Shown: in pieces, positions 8,459 to 16,912 of the stretch
Position numbering within the stretch: the first letter of the stretch is position 1
How the letters are laid out: each line of letters opens with the position of its first letter
DNA from: Myxococcus flavus
Lineage (GTDB): Bacteria; Myxococcota; Myxococcia; Myxococcales; Myxococcaceae
Assembly: GCF_050038885.1 (NCBI RefSeq)
Contig: NZ_CP143624.1
Location: forward strand, 3,224,001 to 3,288,000
Direction: 5' to 3'
DNA: 64,000 nt
Notes under the pieces: model-generated
The model's database searches: none
The model's input: only the letters and a program-made list of their open reading frames with translations
Told to the model about the DNA's origin: nothing
Position numbers and translations under genes: made by a program

Positions 8459-11068
8459 GTGTGTCCGTACGTGCCCGTGCTCTTCGCTACCGCGCTGTCC
8501 TCGTGTGTCCTCACCCTGGCTGTCCCGACTCTTCCGCAGGAAGCAACAGGGGGTGCCCCCCCTGCGTCCGGTCCTGCCGAGACGGGAACGCACGCGGGCG
8601 TCACGCGTCCCGGCACGCACACGGGACAGCAGGTGACTGGCGAGGCTGCTCTTGGCGAGGCGGACACTCCGCCACACGCAGTGCGCGAGGCAGCCGAACA
8701 TTCCGGCGTAGCAACCCCGCCGGCGGCGCAGGCTACTGGTGAAAGTGTAGGCCCACACGGTGAAGCGGCGCGACACCCGCAGGCCACTGATGGCGGGGTA
8801 GCTCCACATGCTGAAGCAGCGCCACATCCGCAGGCCACTGGTGGCAGGGCAGTTCCACATGCTGAAGCAGCGCCACAGCTGCGGGCCAGTGGCAGCGGTG
8901 CAGTTCCACATGCCGAAGCAGCGCCACATCCGCGGGTCACTGGCGCAGCTGCGGCCTCACACGCCGAGAGCCCTACGCATCAGCAGACAAGCAGCGCGAC
9001 ACCAGCCACGCCCGCTCCAGCGAATCCACAACCGCGCGCCGAGCAGGCCCCCTCCTCCGCACAGCCAGTCACGTCCCCCGAGCCACCCGAGGATTCGCCC
9101 TCGAAGTCCACGGTGGTACGTGGCGCAAGGCCCGCGCAAAGCGCCTCCGAGGTGACCTTGGGCCGGGACATCCTGGACGCAGCACCGCGAAGGAACGCCG
9201 TGGACCTGCTGAGAGCCGTCCCGGGCCTCGTGGCCTCGCAGCACAGCGGTGAGGGCAAGGCACAGCAACTGTTCCTCCGAGGCTTCGACGCGCTTCACGG
9301 CCAGGACGTGGAGCTGAACGTCGGCGGCCTGCCCGTGAATGAGGTGAGCCACATCCACGCGCTGGGTTACGCGGACATCAACTTCGTCATCCCGGAGGTC
9401 GTGCAGTCGCTCGAGGTGACGGAGGGCTCCTACCGGGCCGCCCAGGGCGACTTCGCCGTCGCGGGAACGGTCCGCATGGACCTGGGCGTCGCGGAGCCCG
9501 GCGTGCATCTCATCGGCACGCTGGGGCAGTACGGCCAGCGCCGGCTCGTGGCCACCGTGCGGCCCGGCGAGGACGCGGGCACCTTCGCCGCGGTGGAGCT
9601 CGGCGAAGGCAAGGGCTTCGGCGCCCAGCGAGGCCATGGCCGCGCATCCCTGCTCGCCCAGGCCACGACATCGCTTGGCAACGGCGTCACGGTGCGCGCG
9701 CTCGGTGGCAGCTACGTCACCCGCTTCGACTCACCGGGCGTGGTGCGCGAGGACGACCTGCTCGCGGGGCGCAGCGACTTCTTCTCCGCGGCGCTGGGCC
9801 GCCAGGGAGGCTCCGTCTCGCGGCACCAGCTCCTCCTCGGCGTGGACCTGCCGCGCACGGGGAACGGCCGCACGAAGCTGGAGGTCTTCGGCATCCTGTC
9901 GGACCTGCGGCTGCGCAACAACTTCACCGGCTTCCGGGTGGACGAGCGCGGAGACGGCCTGGAGCAGACGAACGACGGCACCACGCTGGGCGCGCGCGCC
10001 GAGCACCGTCGCTCGGTGCGGGCCTTCGGCCGCCCGGTGGCGCTGGAGCTAGGCCTGGGCGCGAAGCGCGACAGCGTGGAGCAGACGCAGCGGCGCTACC
10101 GCGAGTCCGACGGGACCTTCTTCTCGGACGAAATCGACGCGAGCTTCACGCAGACCAACGTCTGGGGCTGGGCCGAGGCGCGCATGCCCCTGGGCCGCTG
10201 GTCCCTGCGGCTGGGCGGACGCGCGGACGCGCTGGGCGTCGAGGTCTTCGACGCGCTCGCCTTCCGCGACCCTCGCTACTACGACGGACAGGGCTACGCG
10301 CGCAGTGCCTTCGGCGTTCACCTGGGCGCGAAGGCAGGCATCGAGTACGCGCTGGGAGACGATGCGGACGCCTGGCGCCTCTTCGCCAGCTACGGAGACG
10401 GCTTCCGCTCGCCCCAGGCGCGCGGCCTCTCCGAGGGTGAGCGAGCCCCCTTCGTCTCCATCCGCGGCGCGGAGCTGGGCTCGCGCAAGGACGGCGAGCA
10501 CTGGGCCGTGCAGCTCAGCCTCTTCGGCTCGCAGGTGGACAACGACTTCTTCTTCGACCACACGGTAGGCACCACCGTGTACACGGGCGAGACGCTCCGC
10601 TCGGGCATCTCCGCCGCGCTCCAGGCACGTCCGCTGCCGGGGCTTGTCACGTCCGTGAGCGCCACGCTCGCGCATGCCTACGTCCGGGCGTCGGATACGC
10701 TGCTGCCCTACTTCGCGCCCTTCGTCGCGCGTGCAGATGTGGGCTGGGATGGCCAGCCGGCGTGGGCCTGGCTCGGCGGCAGCACGCTCTCACTGGGAAC
10801 GGGCCTCACCTTCATCGGCCCACGTCCGCTGCCCTTCGACGAGCGGAGCGCCACGGTGTTCCTCGCGGACGCCCACGTCGCCATCCGGCGAGGCGAACTG
10901 GGCCTGAGGTTGGAGGTGTCCAACCTGCTCGACGCGCGCTGGCGGGACGGCGAGTTCGTCTACAGCTCGCGCTTCGACCCGGGCGCGCCGGCGAGCCTCG
11001 TCCCGGCAAGACATTTCACCGCGGGGTCGCCTCGGATGGCCTCGCTCTCACTGGAGGTCCACCTATGA
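8459..11068 (+). CDS. TonB-dependent outer-membrane receptor with His-rich repeat region
   Basis: TonB-dependent receptor for active uptake across the outer membrane. The N-terminus has a signal-like segment (VLFATALSSCVLTLAVP). Then comes a long low-complexity region with five 17-residue repeats of the type xTGGxxxPHAEAAPHPx (8732-8986). The plug domain starts near LGRDILDAAPRRNAVDLL and contains LFLRGFDALHGQDVELNVGG and the conserved PEVVQSLEVTEGSY. The barrel ends in the short beta strand MASLSLEVHL. The GTG at 8459 is preferred because it precedes the signal segment; a GTG at 8378 is also open. The stop overlaps the next lipoprotein gene (ATGA). The ligand is unknown; the His content here and upstream suggests a metal or metal complex. 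Confidence 0.88.
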   Translation: MCPYVPVLFATALSSCVLTLAVPTLPQEATGGAPPASGPAETGTHAGVTRPGTHTGQQVTGEAALGEADTPPHAVREAAEHSGVATPPAAQATGESVGPHGEAARHPQATDGGVAPHAEAAPHPQATGGRAVPHAEAAPQLRASGSGAVPHAEAAPHPRVTGAAAASHAESPTHQQTSSATPATPAPANPQPRAEQAPSSAQPVTSPEPPEDSPSKSTVVRGARPAQSASEVTLGRDILDAAPRRNAVDLLRAVPGLVASQHSGEGKAQQLFLRGFDALHGQDVELNVGGLPVNEVSHIHALGYADINFVIPEVVQSLEVTEGSYRAAQGDFAVAGTVRMDLGVAEPGVHLIGTLGQYGQRRLVATVRPGEDAGTFAAVELGEGKGFGAQRGHGRASLLAQATTSLGNGVTVRALGGSYVTRFDSPGVVREDDLLAGRSDFFSAALGRQGGSVSRHQLLLGVDLPRTGNGRTKLEVFGILSDLRLRNNFTGFRVDERGDGLEQTNDGTTLGARAEHRRSVRAFGRPVALELGLGAKRDSVEQTQRRYRESDGTFFSDEIDASFTQTNVWGWAEARMPLGRWSLRLGGRADALGVEVFDALAFRDPRYYDGQGYARSAFGVHLGAKAGIEYALGDDADAWRLFASYGDGFRSPQARGLSEGERAPFVSIRGAELGSRKDGEHWAVQLSLFGSQVDNDFFFDHTVGTTVYTGETLRSGISAALQARPLPGLVTSVSATLAHAYVRASDTLLPYFAPFVARADVGWDGQPAWAWLGGSTLSLGTGLTFIGPRPLPFDERSATVFLADAHVAIRRGELGLRLEVSNLLDARWRDGEFVYSSRFDPGAPASLVPARHFTAGSPRMASLSLEVHL
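8732..8986 (+). repeat. 51-bp tandem repeat, five copies, in the receptor gene
   Basis: Five in-frame 51-bp units starting at 8732, 8783, 8834, 8885 and 8936. The middle three share the core PHAEAAP and near-identical DNA (ccacatgctgaagcagcgcc). The first and last copies are more diverged, as expected for an ageing minisatellite. The period equals 17 codons, so copy-number changes would keep the frame. Confidence 0.9.
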
Positions 11069-11823
11069 ATCGCAGACACATGCTGACAGGCGCCCTGGCT
11101 CTGGCCGCCGCGTCCACGGCCCTGGGAGGCTGTGGGAGCGAGTCGGAGCGGCGCACCTTTCCCGTGGAGGTGACGTCCACCCCCGTGACGGGCGCCAACG
11201 AGCGGGGCTGGACGGTGACGGTGGAGTCCGCGCACCTCTCCGTGGGGCCGGTGCGCTTCTTCGAGGGCCGTGCGCTGCAGGCCCGGCGCTTCGACTGGTA
11301 CGCGCTCATCGGAGGAACGGCGCACGCACACCCTGGCCACTACGCGCCGGGTGATGCGCTCGCCGAGGTGCTGAACACGCTCACCGTGGACCTGCTGACG
11401 GGCGCCACGCTCGGCGATGCCAGCGCGGTGACGGGTGAGTACGGCTCCATGGAGCTGACGTTGCCCATCCCCACCTCGGCCACCGATGCGCAGGGCGTCC
11501 TGAGCGGCCACGCCATGCGCGTGCGTGGCACGGCACGCAACACGGACGGCGGCTCGATTCGCTTCGATGCGATGACGAGCCTGTCCAAGCCCGTCGAAGG
11601 CGTGCGCTTCGAGAAGTCCCTGGGGATGGAGCCGGGGCGCGTGCGCATCGCGGTGAATCTGGGGACCTGGCTGGGCCGCATTGACTTCGCCACCGCGACC
11701 GATCCGGACGCGGATGGCGTCTACACCTTCCCCGCTGACAGCCAGGCGCAGAACGCCCTGGTGCGCGGCGTGGAAGACACCACTGCCTACGTCGTGACGT
11801 GGGTGGAAGGAGCTGCGCAATGA
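11065..11823 (+). CDS. Lipoprotein of TonB-receptor operon (Tat-like signal)
   Basis: Secreted lipoprotein of 252 residues. The signal MNRRHMLTGALALAAAS has a twin-arginine look, and LGGC is the lipobox (Cys about residue 24). The mature part includes a His-cluster AHAHPGHYAPGD about 80 residues in, then beta-rich sequence typical of small extracytoplasmic binding proteins. No named family is recognised. It starts within the stop codon of the TonB receptor gene (ATGA) and ends overlapping the next lipoprotein gene the same way, so the three are certainly one operon. A periplasmic or surface ligand-binding partner of the receptor is the likeliest role; the His cluster hints at metal. Confidence 0.82.
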   Translation: MNRRHMLTGALALAAASTALGGCGSESERRTFPVEVTSTPVTGANERGWTVTVESAHLSVGPVRFFEGRALQARRFDWYALIGGTAHAHPGHYAPGDALAEVLNTLTVDLLTGATLGDASAVTGEYGSMELTLPIPTSATDAQGVLSGHAMRVRGTARNTDGGSIRFDAMTSLSKPVEGVRFEKSLGMEPGRVRIAVNLGTWLGRIDFATATDPDADGVYTFPADSQAQNALVRGVEDTTAYVVTWVEGAAQ

Positions 11824-12659
11824 AGAAGTGGATGCTGGGACTTTCGTGCCTGGGGCTGATGGCGTGCAGTGACGGCTCGGGCACGGTGACGTTCACCACC
11901 TACGGCGAGGACTACATCGAGAAGGAAATCCCCGCGGCGGTGGATGGCGAGGACGGCATCGTGGACGGCTGGACGGTGCGCTTCAGCAAGTTCCTGGTGG
12001 TGCTCGGCGAGGTGAAGGTCGGCAACCACGACGAGACGGTCGTCGACATGGGACAGGCCAAGGTGTTCGACGTGCACAAGCCCGGGCCCGTGGTGGTGGA
12101 GACGTTCCGGGACGTGCCGGCCCAGGAGTGGGACCACGTCAGCTTCGCCATCGCGCCCAACGCGGACGCCGTCGCGGGCAACGCGGACGCGGCGGACGTC
12201 ACGCGGATGAAGGACGGCGGCTACTCCGTCTACATCGAGGGCACGGCGAGCAAGGGCGAGGAGACCAAGCGCTTTGCCTGGGGCTTCACCACCAACACCG
12301 TCTACGAGCACTGCGAGAGCCCGGGCCTGGGCGCGGGCGTGACGGTGCCGAAGGACGGCGAGGAGACGGTGCAGCTCACCATCCACGGCGACCACCTCTT
12401 CTTCGACGACCTGCAGTCGCCGGACGCGCAGATGCGCTTCGATGCGCTGGCCGCCGCGGACAGCATGGGCATCGCGGGAGCCGACGGTGAGGTGACGCTG
12501 GAGGAGCTGGCCGCGGTGGACCTGACGGAGCTGCCGTCGGGCCAGTACGGCACGGGCGGCGTGGGCAATGTCCGGACGCTGCGCGACTTCATCACGGCGC
12601 TCACGCGCAACCTGGGCCACTACCGCGGCGAGGGAGAGTGCGAGCCCCGGGCCCGCTGA
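11820..12659 (+). CDS. Second lipoprotein of TonB-receptor operon
   Basis: 279-residue lipoprotein with signal MKKWMLGLSCLGLMACSD, lipobox Cys at residue 16. The body has a pattern like the preceding lipoprotein: an inner beta-rich stretch around DGWTVRFSKFLVVLGEVKVG, with His residues in GNHDETVVD and FDVHKPGPVVVETF. Near the C-terminus ADGEVTLEELAAVDL resembles an EF-hand-type acidic loop, though only one is present and calcium binding is unproven. Two isolated Cys (EHCESPG and GECEPRAR) could form a disulfide. The start overlaps the stop of the upstream gene (ATGA). Function unknown; operon context suggests ligand capture or delivery for the receptor. Confidence 0.82.
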   Translation: MKKWMLGLSCLGLMACSDGSGTVTFTTYGEDYIEKEIPAAVDGEDGIVDGWTVRFSKFLVVLGEVKVGNHDETVVDMGQAKVFDVHKPGPVVVETFRDVPAQEWDHVSFAIAPNADAVAGNADAADVTRMKDGGYSVYIEGTASKGEETKRFAWGFTTNTVYEHCESPGLGAGVTVPKDGEETVQLTIHGDHLFFDDLQSPDAQMRFDALAAADSMGIAGADGEVTLEELAAVDLTELPSGQYGTGGVGNVRTLRDFITALTRNLGHYRGEGECEPRAR

Positions 12660-12782
12660 TTCACGTGCGCTTCGATTGAAGCATGCTGGCGCGGTAGCGC
12701 GGCGTTCCGGTGCCGGCTACCGCGCCAGCATTGCCGTCCAGGCCTGGGGCCGACCCTCCCCTGGCCCGGAGGTCTTCAAAGC

Positions 12783-13004
12783 TCAGCTCTTGTTGTGCGA
12801 GGAGCCCGAGGAGTTCGCGGCGGAGTTGCCGCCCATCGGGTTGTTACCGCTGTTGCCCCCGTTCGGGTTGTTCCCCGAGTGCCGAGGGTTGTTCGGGTTC
12901 ATCTGGTTGGAGCGGTTGTCCTGTGAGGCCTTGTGCGCGGGGTTGTTGGGATTCTTGGAGTTGGCGCGCTGGTCGTTCTGGTTCTTGCCGCTGTCCTTGC
13001 TCAT
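12783..13004 (-). CDS. Asn-rich disordered 73-residue protein
   Basis: Very small hydrophilic protein almost without hydrophobic residues: MSKDSGKNQNDQ, then runs such as KNPNNPAHKASQDN, NPNNPRHSGNNPNGGN and SGNNPMGGNSAANSSG. Such composition is like small stress- or spore-associated disordered proteins, but no named family is recognised. The ATG at 13004 has GAGGTAGG upstream at good spacing, which fixes the start. The gene stands alone, facing an unrelated gene downstream. Codon choice with Asn AAC and Lys AAG is in line with expressed genes of this genome, arguing against a chance frame. Confidence 0.7.
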   Translation of the reverse strand: MSKDSGKNQNDQRANSKNPNNPAHKASQDNRSNQMNPNNPRHSGNNPNGGNSGNNPMGGNSAANSSGSSHNKS

Positions 13005-13216
13005 GGACCTACCTCGGGCTTCCCCAGGCGAAAGTGCCCGGGGAAGCTCGAAACTAGGAAGCGCCCCGGGTGGGAACACTCGTGCGGAGGTATTCTCCCG
13101 GTGTCGGGAAGCACACGACATCGCTTGGGAGCGGACACGCGGTGCGCCAGCCGCGACGGGCTCGGATGCGGCGGCGAGCAAGGGTGCCTACTCCTGCCCC
13201 AGGAGGTGACTGGGGC

Positions 13217-13642
13217 GTGAGGATGGTGACGTACGAGCGCAGTGGGCGAACCAACACAGGCGCGCAGGCGCTGCGGTTGGAAGGCATGCGGCACCTGAAG
13301 GTGCTCGAACAGGGCGAGGTCGTCAGCGAGCGCGCCCTCACGGAAGCAGAGGTCCAGCGCCTGGGCCCCCTCTTCGAGCAGGCCAGCGGGGATTCGGTAC
13401 CGGTCGTCATGGTGCCCCAGGCAGGGGGCCCGGATGGGCTGGCGGTGACGCTGGCCTTCGAGGACGAGGAGTCCCCCCGGGTACGGGTGGCGGCCAAGCG
13501 GCTTCCGGCCCAAGGCGCCGGCCCCCTCTACGACGCGCTCCTCGCCGAGCTGGACGCCCTGCTGACCGCCGAGCTGCACGCCAGGGCCCCGCGGCACGCG
13601 CACGCCGTGCTGCCGCACCAACTGCGCGAGGAGGAGCAGTAG
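13217..13642 (+). CDS. Hypothetical protein, 141 residues
   Basis: Soluble protein not assigned to a family. The GTG at 13217 is chosen because a perfect AGGAGG lies at 13201-13206, 10 bases upstream; ATG 13223 is the alternative. The sequence alternates beta-like and helical parts (VTYERSGRTNTGAQALRLEG, then LGPLFEQASGDSVPVVMVPQ, then helix PLYDALLAELDALLTAEL). The C-terminus is His-rich (HARAPRHAHAVLPHQL). It has no signal peptide. The upstream half of the longer open frame (from 13070) is Arg-rich noise antisense to the Asn-rich gene's leader and is left out. Confidence 0.6.
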   Translation: MRMVTYERSGRTNTGAQALRLEGMRHLKVLEQGEVVSERALTEAEVQRLGPLFEQASGDSVPVVMVPQAGGPDGLAVTLAFEDEESPRVRVAAKRLPAQGAGPLYDALLAELDALLTAELHARAPRHAHAVLPHQLREEEQ

Positions 13643-13752
13643 ACACGTCTTTGCCTCCCGAGCTGAGGCGCGCAGAAGGGCCGCTCATCGGCCGGGCGAG
13701 ACCGCCTTGGGTCGGGGTTGCTGGCGAGCCCGGCTTCTGTGAAGACAGGGGC

Positions 13753-14097
13753 ATGAAGCGCGTGCAGTTGTCCGTGCATCGCACGGTGGGAGAGGCGCGG
13801 TTGCTGGCGGGTGCGCTGGAAGCCATGGGCGTCTCGGTGGAAGTACGCGGAGAAGCCCTGGCGCCGCTGAGCGGGGAGATTCCGAGCGGAGAGACGTGGA
13901 TTGAGCTGTGGGTGCCCCCGGGCGAGTTGGAGCACGCCCGGAGCCTCCTGGCGGAGCTCCGCGAGAACCAGGAGCACGCCGAGCGGTCGGTGGAGTGCCC
14001 CCGGTGCCGCGAAGAGAACCCGGGCAACTTCGAGCTGTGTTGGAGCTGTGGCCTGGAACTGCCCTCGGGGCTACGTCCAAGATTGAGGGCGGTGTAG
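13753..14097 (+). CDS. DUF2007-like protein with C-terminal zinc ribbon
   Basis: 114-residue protein. The N-terminal 70 residues (MKRVQLSVHRTVGEARLLAGALEAMGVSVEV...WIELWVPPGELEHARSLL) have the layout of DUF2007, a ferredoxin-like-fold domain described as putative signal-transducing. The C-terminus is a short zinc ribbon C-x2-C-x11-C-x2-C (ECPRCREENPGNFELCWSCG). The combination is common in bacteria for small PII-like or regulatory partners, but its binding partner is unknown. ATG 13753 has GACAGGGG upstream. It is followed closely by the TPR protein gene and may be cotranscribed. Confidence 0.75.
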   Translation: MKRVQLSVHRTVGEARLLAGALEAMGVSVEVRGEALAPLSGEIPSGETWIELWVPPGELEHARSLLAELRENQEHAERSVECPRCREENPGNFELCWSCGLELPSGLRPRLRAV

Positions 14098-14146
14098 TAG
14101 CAGGGAGCGCAGGGGCGGCGGGAGCGCCGCGCGAGGAGACCGGGAA

Positions 14147-15106
14147 GTGGAGGAAGCAGAGGGAGTGCGGCGACGGCTCACGCTGAATCGAGGACAGCGA
14201 AGCCTGCTGGTGGTGTGCCTCGTTGCAATCGTCATCCACCTCATCCCGCTCCTGCTGCCCCGGAACGAGCCCGAGCAGCAACTGGCCATCGCGCGCGCCA
14301 TGTCGACCGTGTCCCAGCGGGTCCCCTTCCTCCGCCCCCTGAAGGACGATTCGAAGGCGACCCCCGCCGAGCTACGGGAGGCCGCCACGCTGTTGCTGGA
14401 CGGCGCGCCGGACGATGCCCACACCCTGGCGCTCGAAGCGGAGCGCCGGAACCCCCAGGAGGTCGAGACCCAGCTCTTGCTGGCGCGCATCTGTGACGTG
14501 GAGCGGATGAGCCGCTGTGTGAGTACCGCCCTGTCGCGCGCCGAATCGCTCGCGCCGGCGGATGCACGGCCGGACGTGCTCCGGGCGGAGCTCCTGGAGA
14601 AGGACGGCGATGTGACGGGAGCCGCCGCAGCGATGGAGCGAGCACACGGCAAGGCTCCAGAGGATCCGCTGATTGGCCTGCGCTACGTGCGGCTGCTGAG
14701 CGAGGCCAGGCGAGGAGAGGAAGCCCTGGCCGTTCTTCGAAAGCTGGAAGGGCGCGTCCCCCACGCACGGCTGCTGGTGGAGCAGGGGCGGGTGCACAGC
14801 CGCGAGGGCCATGACGCGGAGGCCGTGAAGCTGTTTCGGGCCGCGGTCGCTGAGGACCCGAAGCTGGGCGTGGGCTACTTCGAGCTGGGGCTGGCCTGGC
14901 ACCGGCTGGGCAGACCGGACAGAGCGGAGGAAGCCCTGCGCCAGGCAGACCGGCTGGACCGCACGGACCCGAAGGCGCTCGCGGCCCTGTGCGCGATTCA
15001 GCTCAAGGAGCGTCGCATCGATGACGCACGGCTAACCCGGATGGACCTGGAGCGCCGCTTCTCCGGACAGCCGGAGCTGATTCGCCAGTCCTGCAGCATC
15101 CCCTGA
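14147..15106 (+). CDS. Membrane-anchored TPR protein
   Basis: 319-residue protein with an N-terminal membrane anchor (SLLVVCLVAIVIHLIPLLLP, about residues 19-38) followed by tetratricopeptide repeats. These are seen as repeated helical pairs with the typical Ala/Gly/Tyr spacing, for example PDVLRAELLEKDGDVTGAAAAMERAH and VGYFELGLAWHRLGRPDRAEEALRQA. The GTG start at 14147 follows GAGGAG. The C-terminus has a lone Cys (RQSCSIP). TPR arrays mediate protein-protein contacts; the partners are unknown. A stop at 15106 leaves 23 bp before a convergent gene. Confidence 0.82.
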   Translation: MEEAEGVRRRLTLNRGQRSLLVVCLVAIVIHLIPLLLPRNEPEQQLAIARAMSTVSQRVPFLRPLKDDSKATPAELREAATLLLDGAPDDAHTLALEAERRNPQEVETQLLLARICDVERMSRCVSTALSRAESLAPADARPDVLRAELLEKDGDVTGAAAAMERAHGKAPEDPLIGLRYVRLLSEARRGEEALAVLRKLEGRVPHARLLVEQGRVHSREGHDAEAVKLFRAAVAEDPKLGVGYFELGLAWHRLGRPDRAEEALRQADRLDRTDPKALAALCAIQLKERRIDDARLTRMDLERRFSGQPELIRQSCSIP

Positions 15107-15129
15107 CGCCGTGACGGGCGTACGAGGGG

Positions 15130-15432
15130 CTACTCGCGAGGCTCGACGCCACGAATCTGACGGAGCATCCGGGCGGAGGCCTTGACCTCGGCGTCGACGG
15201 CGCCATCGACGCGCTCGGTCCGGACGACGGCCTGGAGGTAGGGAACGGCCTCGGCGTCGCGCTCCTGCTTGAACAGCAGCGCTCCCAGGGCGAAGCGCGC
15301 CCGGGTGAGCAGGATGATGTCCTCGGCGGCGACCGCGGCATCAATCGCGTCGCTGAGGGCAGACTCCGCCATCTCAGGTTGGTTCCGGGCGAGGAGGTCG
15401 CGGGCACGCTGGATGTGTTCGTCGACGTTCAT
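15130..15432 (-). CDS. Small TPR-like helical protein
   Basis: 100-residue all-helical protein. The ATG at 15432 begins MNVDEHIQRARDLLARNQPE; the long upstream open frame is antisense to the SlyX gene and not used. Helix pairs DAIDAAVAAEDIILLTRARF and GALLFKQERDAEAVPYLQAV give the TPR-like 34-residue spacing. No signal peptide. It lies head-to-head with the slyX-like gene, separated by only 66 bp, so the two share a promoter region. Function unknown. Confidence 0.72.
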   Translation of the reverse strand: MNVDEHIQRARDLLARNQPEMAESALSDAIDAAVAAEDIILLTRARFALGALLFKQERDAEAVPYLQAVVRTERVDGAVDAEVKASARMLRQIRGVEPRE

Positions 15433-15498
15433 GAGAAGAGAGACAGTCTCAACGAGCTGAGGACGCGAGCCATCGCGACGGGATAAGGGTGTCCACCC

Positions 15499-15699
15499 AT
15501 GGACGAGAAGCGAATCGCCGAGTTGGAGATCCGCTACATGCACCAGCAGGAAATGCTGCAGGAGCTGAGCGGGGTGCTGTACGAGCAGCAGAAGGTCATC
15601 GACCAGCTGCGGGCCGAGGTGGACCGGCTCAAGCAGAAGCTGGAGGCAGAGCCAGGGCTCGTGGACGCCCGCCAGGACGAGCGTCCACCCCATTACTGA
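15499..15699 (+). CDS. slyX: SlyX family protein
   Basis: 66-residue coiled-coil protein of the SlyX family. It has the family pattern ELEIRYMHQQEMLQELSGVL, followed by EQQKVIDQLRAEVDRLKQKL and ending PPHY, which is the typical SlyX C-terminus. Heptad spacing of Leu/Ile is clear throughout. The molecular role of SlyX is poorly defined in general. ATG 15499 has AAGGG upstream. It diverges from the small TPR-like gene. Confidence 0.87.
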   Translation: MDEKRIAELEIRYMHQQEMLQELSGVLYEQQKVIDQLRAEVDRLKQKLEAEPGLVDARQDERPPHY

Positions 15700-15702
15700 G
15701 GC

Positions 15703-16149
15703 TCAGAACTTGTAACCCAGCCGCAAGCCGATGGTGGGATTGGGGTCCAGATAGCCCACCTCGAGGCCAATGCTCGCGGCCTTGCCCTGCAAACCGAATC
15801 CAAAGGCGGCATGAGCACGGAACGTGTCGCCACGGCCGAAGACGAGCCACGGCCCCGCCATGCCTTCGATGTAGATGCCTGAACCGGTGAGGTTCGCGCG
15901 CAGCACCAGGTCCAGGGGCACGCCAATGTCATTGCCATCCGTGATGAGCATGGCGCCGAAGCGAGCACCGACCGACAGCGGGCCTACGAGCTTCGTTTCG
16001 ACGCCGAGCGTGAAATTGAAGGCGGCGCTCTCATCAATCCAGTAGTCGGCCCCAAGCCCGGCGCGAACACCCGCAGCCTCGGAGTTCGTGGGCACGATGA
16101 AGAGGCCGGCCGCGAGCAACGCGCCAAGGCAAGGACGAAGCAGCTTCAT
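15703..16149 (-). CDS. Small outer-membrane beta-barrel protein
   Basis: 148-residue secreted protein. Signal peptide MKLLRPCLGALLAAGLFIVP with a cleavage site near SEAAG. The mature part is made of short alternating strands with aromatic girdle residues (FNFTLGVETKLVGPLSVGARFG, GIYIEGMAGPWLVFGRGDTF, TIGLRLGYKF) and ends in a C-terminal aromatic Phe, as typical outer-membrane barrels do. About eight strands fit an OmpX/OmpA-like small barrel. ATG 16149 has GAGGAG upstream. The open frame continues further upstream without support. Stop at 15703, three bases from the slyX stop. Confidence 0.8.
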   Translation of the reverse strand: MKLLRPCLGALLAAGLFIVPTNSEAAGVRAGLGADYWIDESAAFNFTLGVETKLVGPLSVGARFGAMLITDGNDIGVPLDLVLRANLTGSGIYIEGMAGPWLVFGRGDTFRAHAAFGFGLQGKAASIGLEVGYLDPNPTIGLRLGYKF

Positions 16150-16349
16150 TCGAGAGGCTCCTCTCAACACAACGGGGGAGCCTGCACTCAAGCAAGCCAG
16201 GCGCGATGAAGCCAGCCACAGAACGATTCAAACGAACGAGGCGCTCCGGCAAGCGTCAGTCGTAACGGAAGTCTGCGACTCGCAACGGACGCCGTGCCTT
16301 TTCGACACGCCAGCCGCTCCAGAGATCACAGACGGCCCGCTTCCGACCG

Positions 16350-16718
16350 ATGCCGAGAGAAGGGAGGCTCCTACCGCCCGCGCGCCGGGAGCAGCTGGCG
16401 CGGCTATACGCGCGGCACGGAGGGCGGTGCGTCTTCGTGGGGCGCTTCCTCTCGGTGCTGCGGGGCGCCGTCTTCGTGCTGGCGGCGGTGCAGGGCATGC
16501 GGCCGCGGCACTTCCTGCTGTGGGACGGGCTGGCGCTATGCCTCAGCGTGCCGCTGGCGGTAGGGCTGGGCTACGCCTTCTCGCACAGCGTGGACGCGGT
16601 GGCGAAGGGCGCCGCGCACGCCGAGCACCTGGTGGTGCTGACGGGAGTGGCGGGGGCGCTGGCCTGGGGCGGGGTGCGCCGGCTGCAGCGGTGGCGCCAG
16701 GCGCGGCGGACGCGTTGA
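16350..16718 (+). pseudogene. DedA-family (VTT domain) fragment, N-terminal half missing
   Basis: The reading frame encodes only the C-terminal half of a DedA/VTT-domain membrane protein. It starts inside the amphipathic helix (LARLYARHGG), goes through the diagnostic motif RCVFVGRFLSVLRGAVF (DedA consensus F-x-R-H-G...G-R-F-P-x-R, here with LSVLRG), and contains two membrane helices (LLWDGLALCLSVPLAVGLGY and LVVLTGVAGALAWGG). DedA proteins normally carry about 90 further residues with a preceding membrane segment and conserved acidic residues. Nothing of that is seen upstream in any frame to the neighbouring gene. The ATG at 16350 may still be used, but the product lacks the residues known to be needed in family members. 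It directly abuts the rRNA operon terminator. Confidence 0.65.
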
Positions 16719-16724
16719 GGCCCA

Positions 16725-16774
16725 CAAAAAGCGAAAGCCCCCGCGCGTCCGCAAAAGGGACACGCGAGGGCTTC
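16725..16774 (-). terminator. Intrinsic terminator of the rRNA operon
   Basis: On the minus strand a GC-rich stem (AAGCCCTCGCGTGTCC pairing with GGACGCGCGGGGGCTT, one or two mismatches) with a short loop is followed by TTTCGCTTTTTG. It lies 11 bases past the 5S rRNA 3' end. The T-run and stem make it a standard Rho-independent terminator for rRNA. Confidence 0.88.
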
Positions 16775-16784
16775 TCAAAAAGAA

Positions 16785-16900
<116 letters not shown>

Positions 16901-16912
16901 AAACAAGCGACA

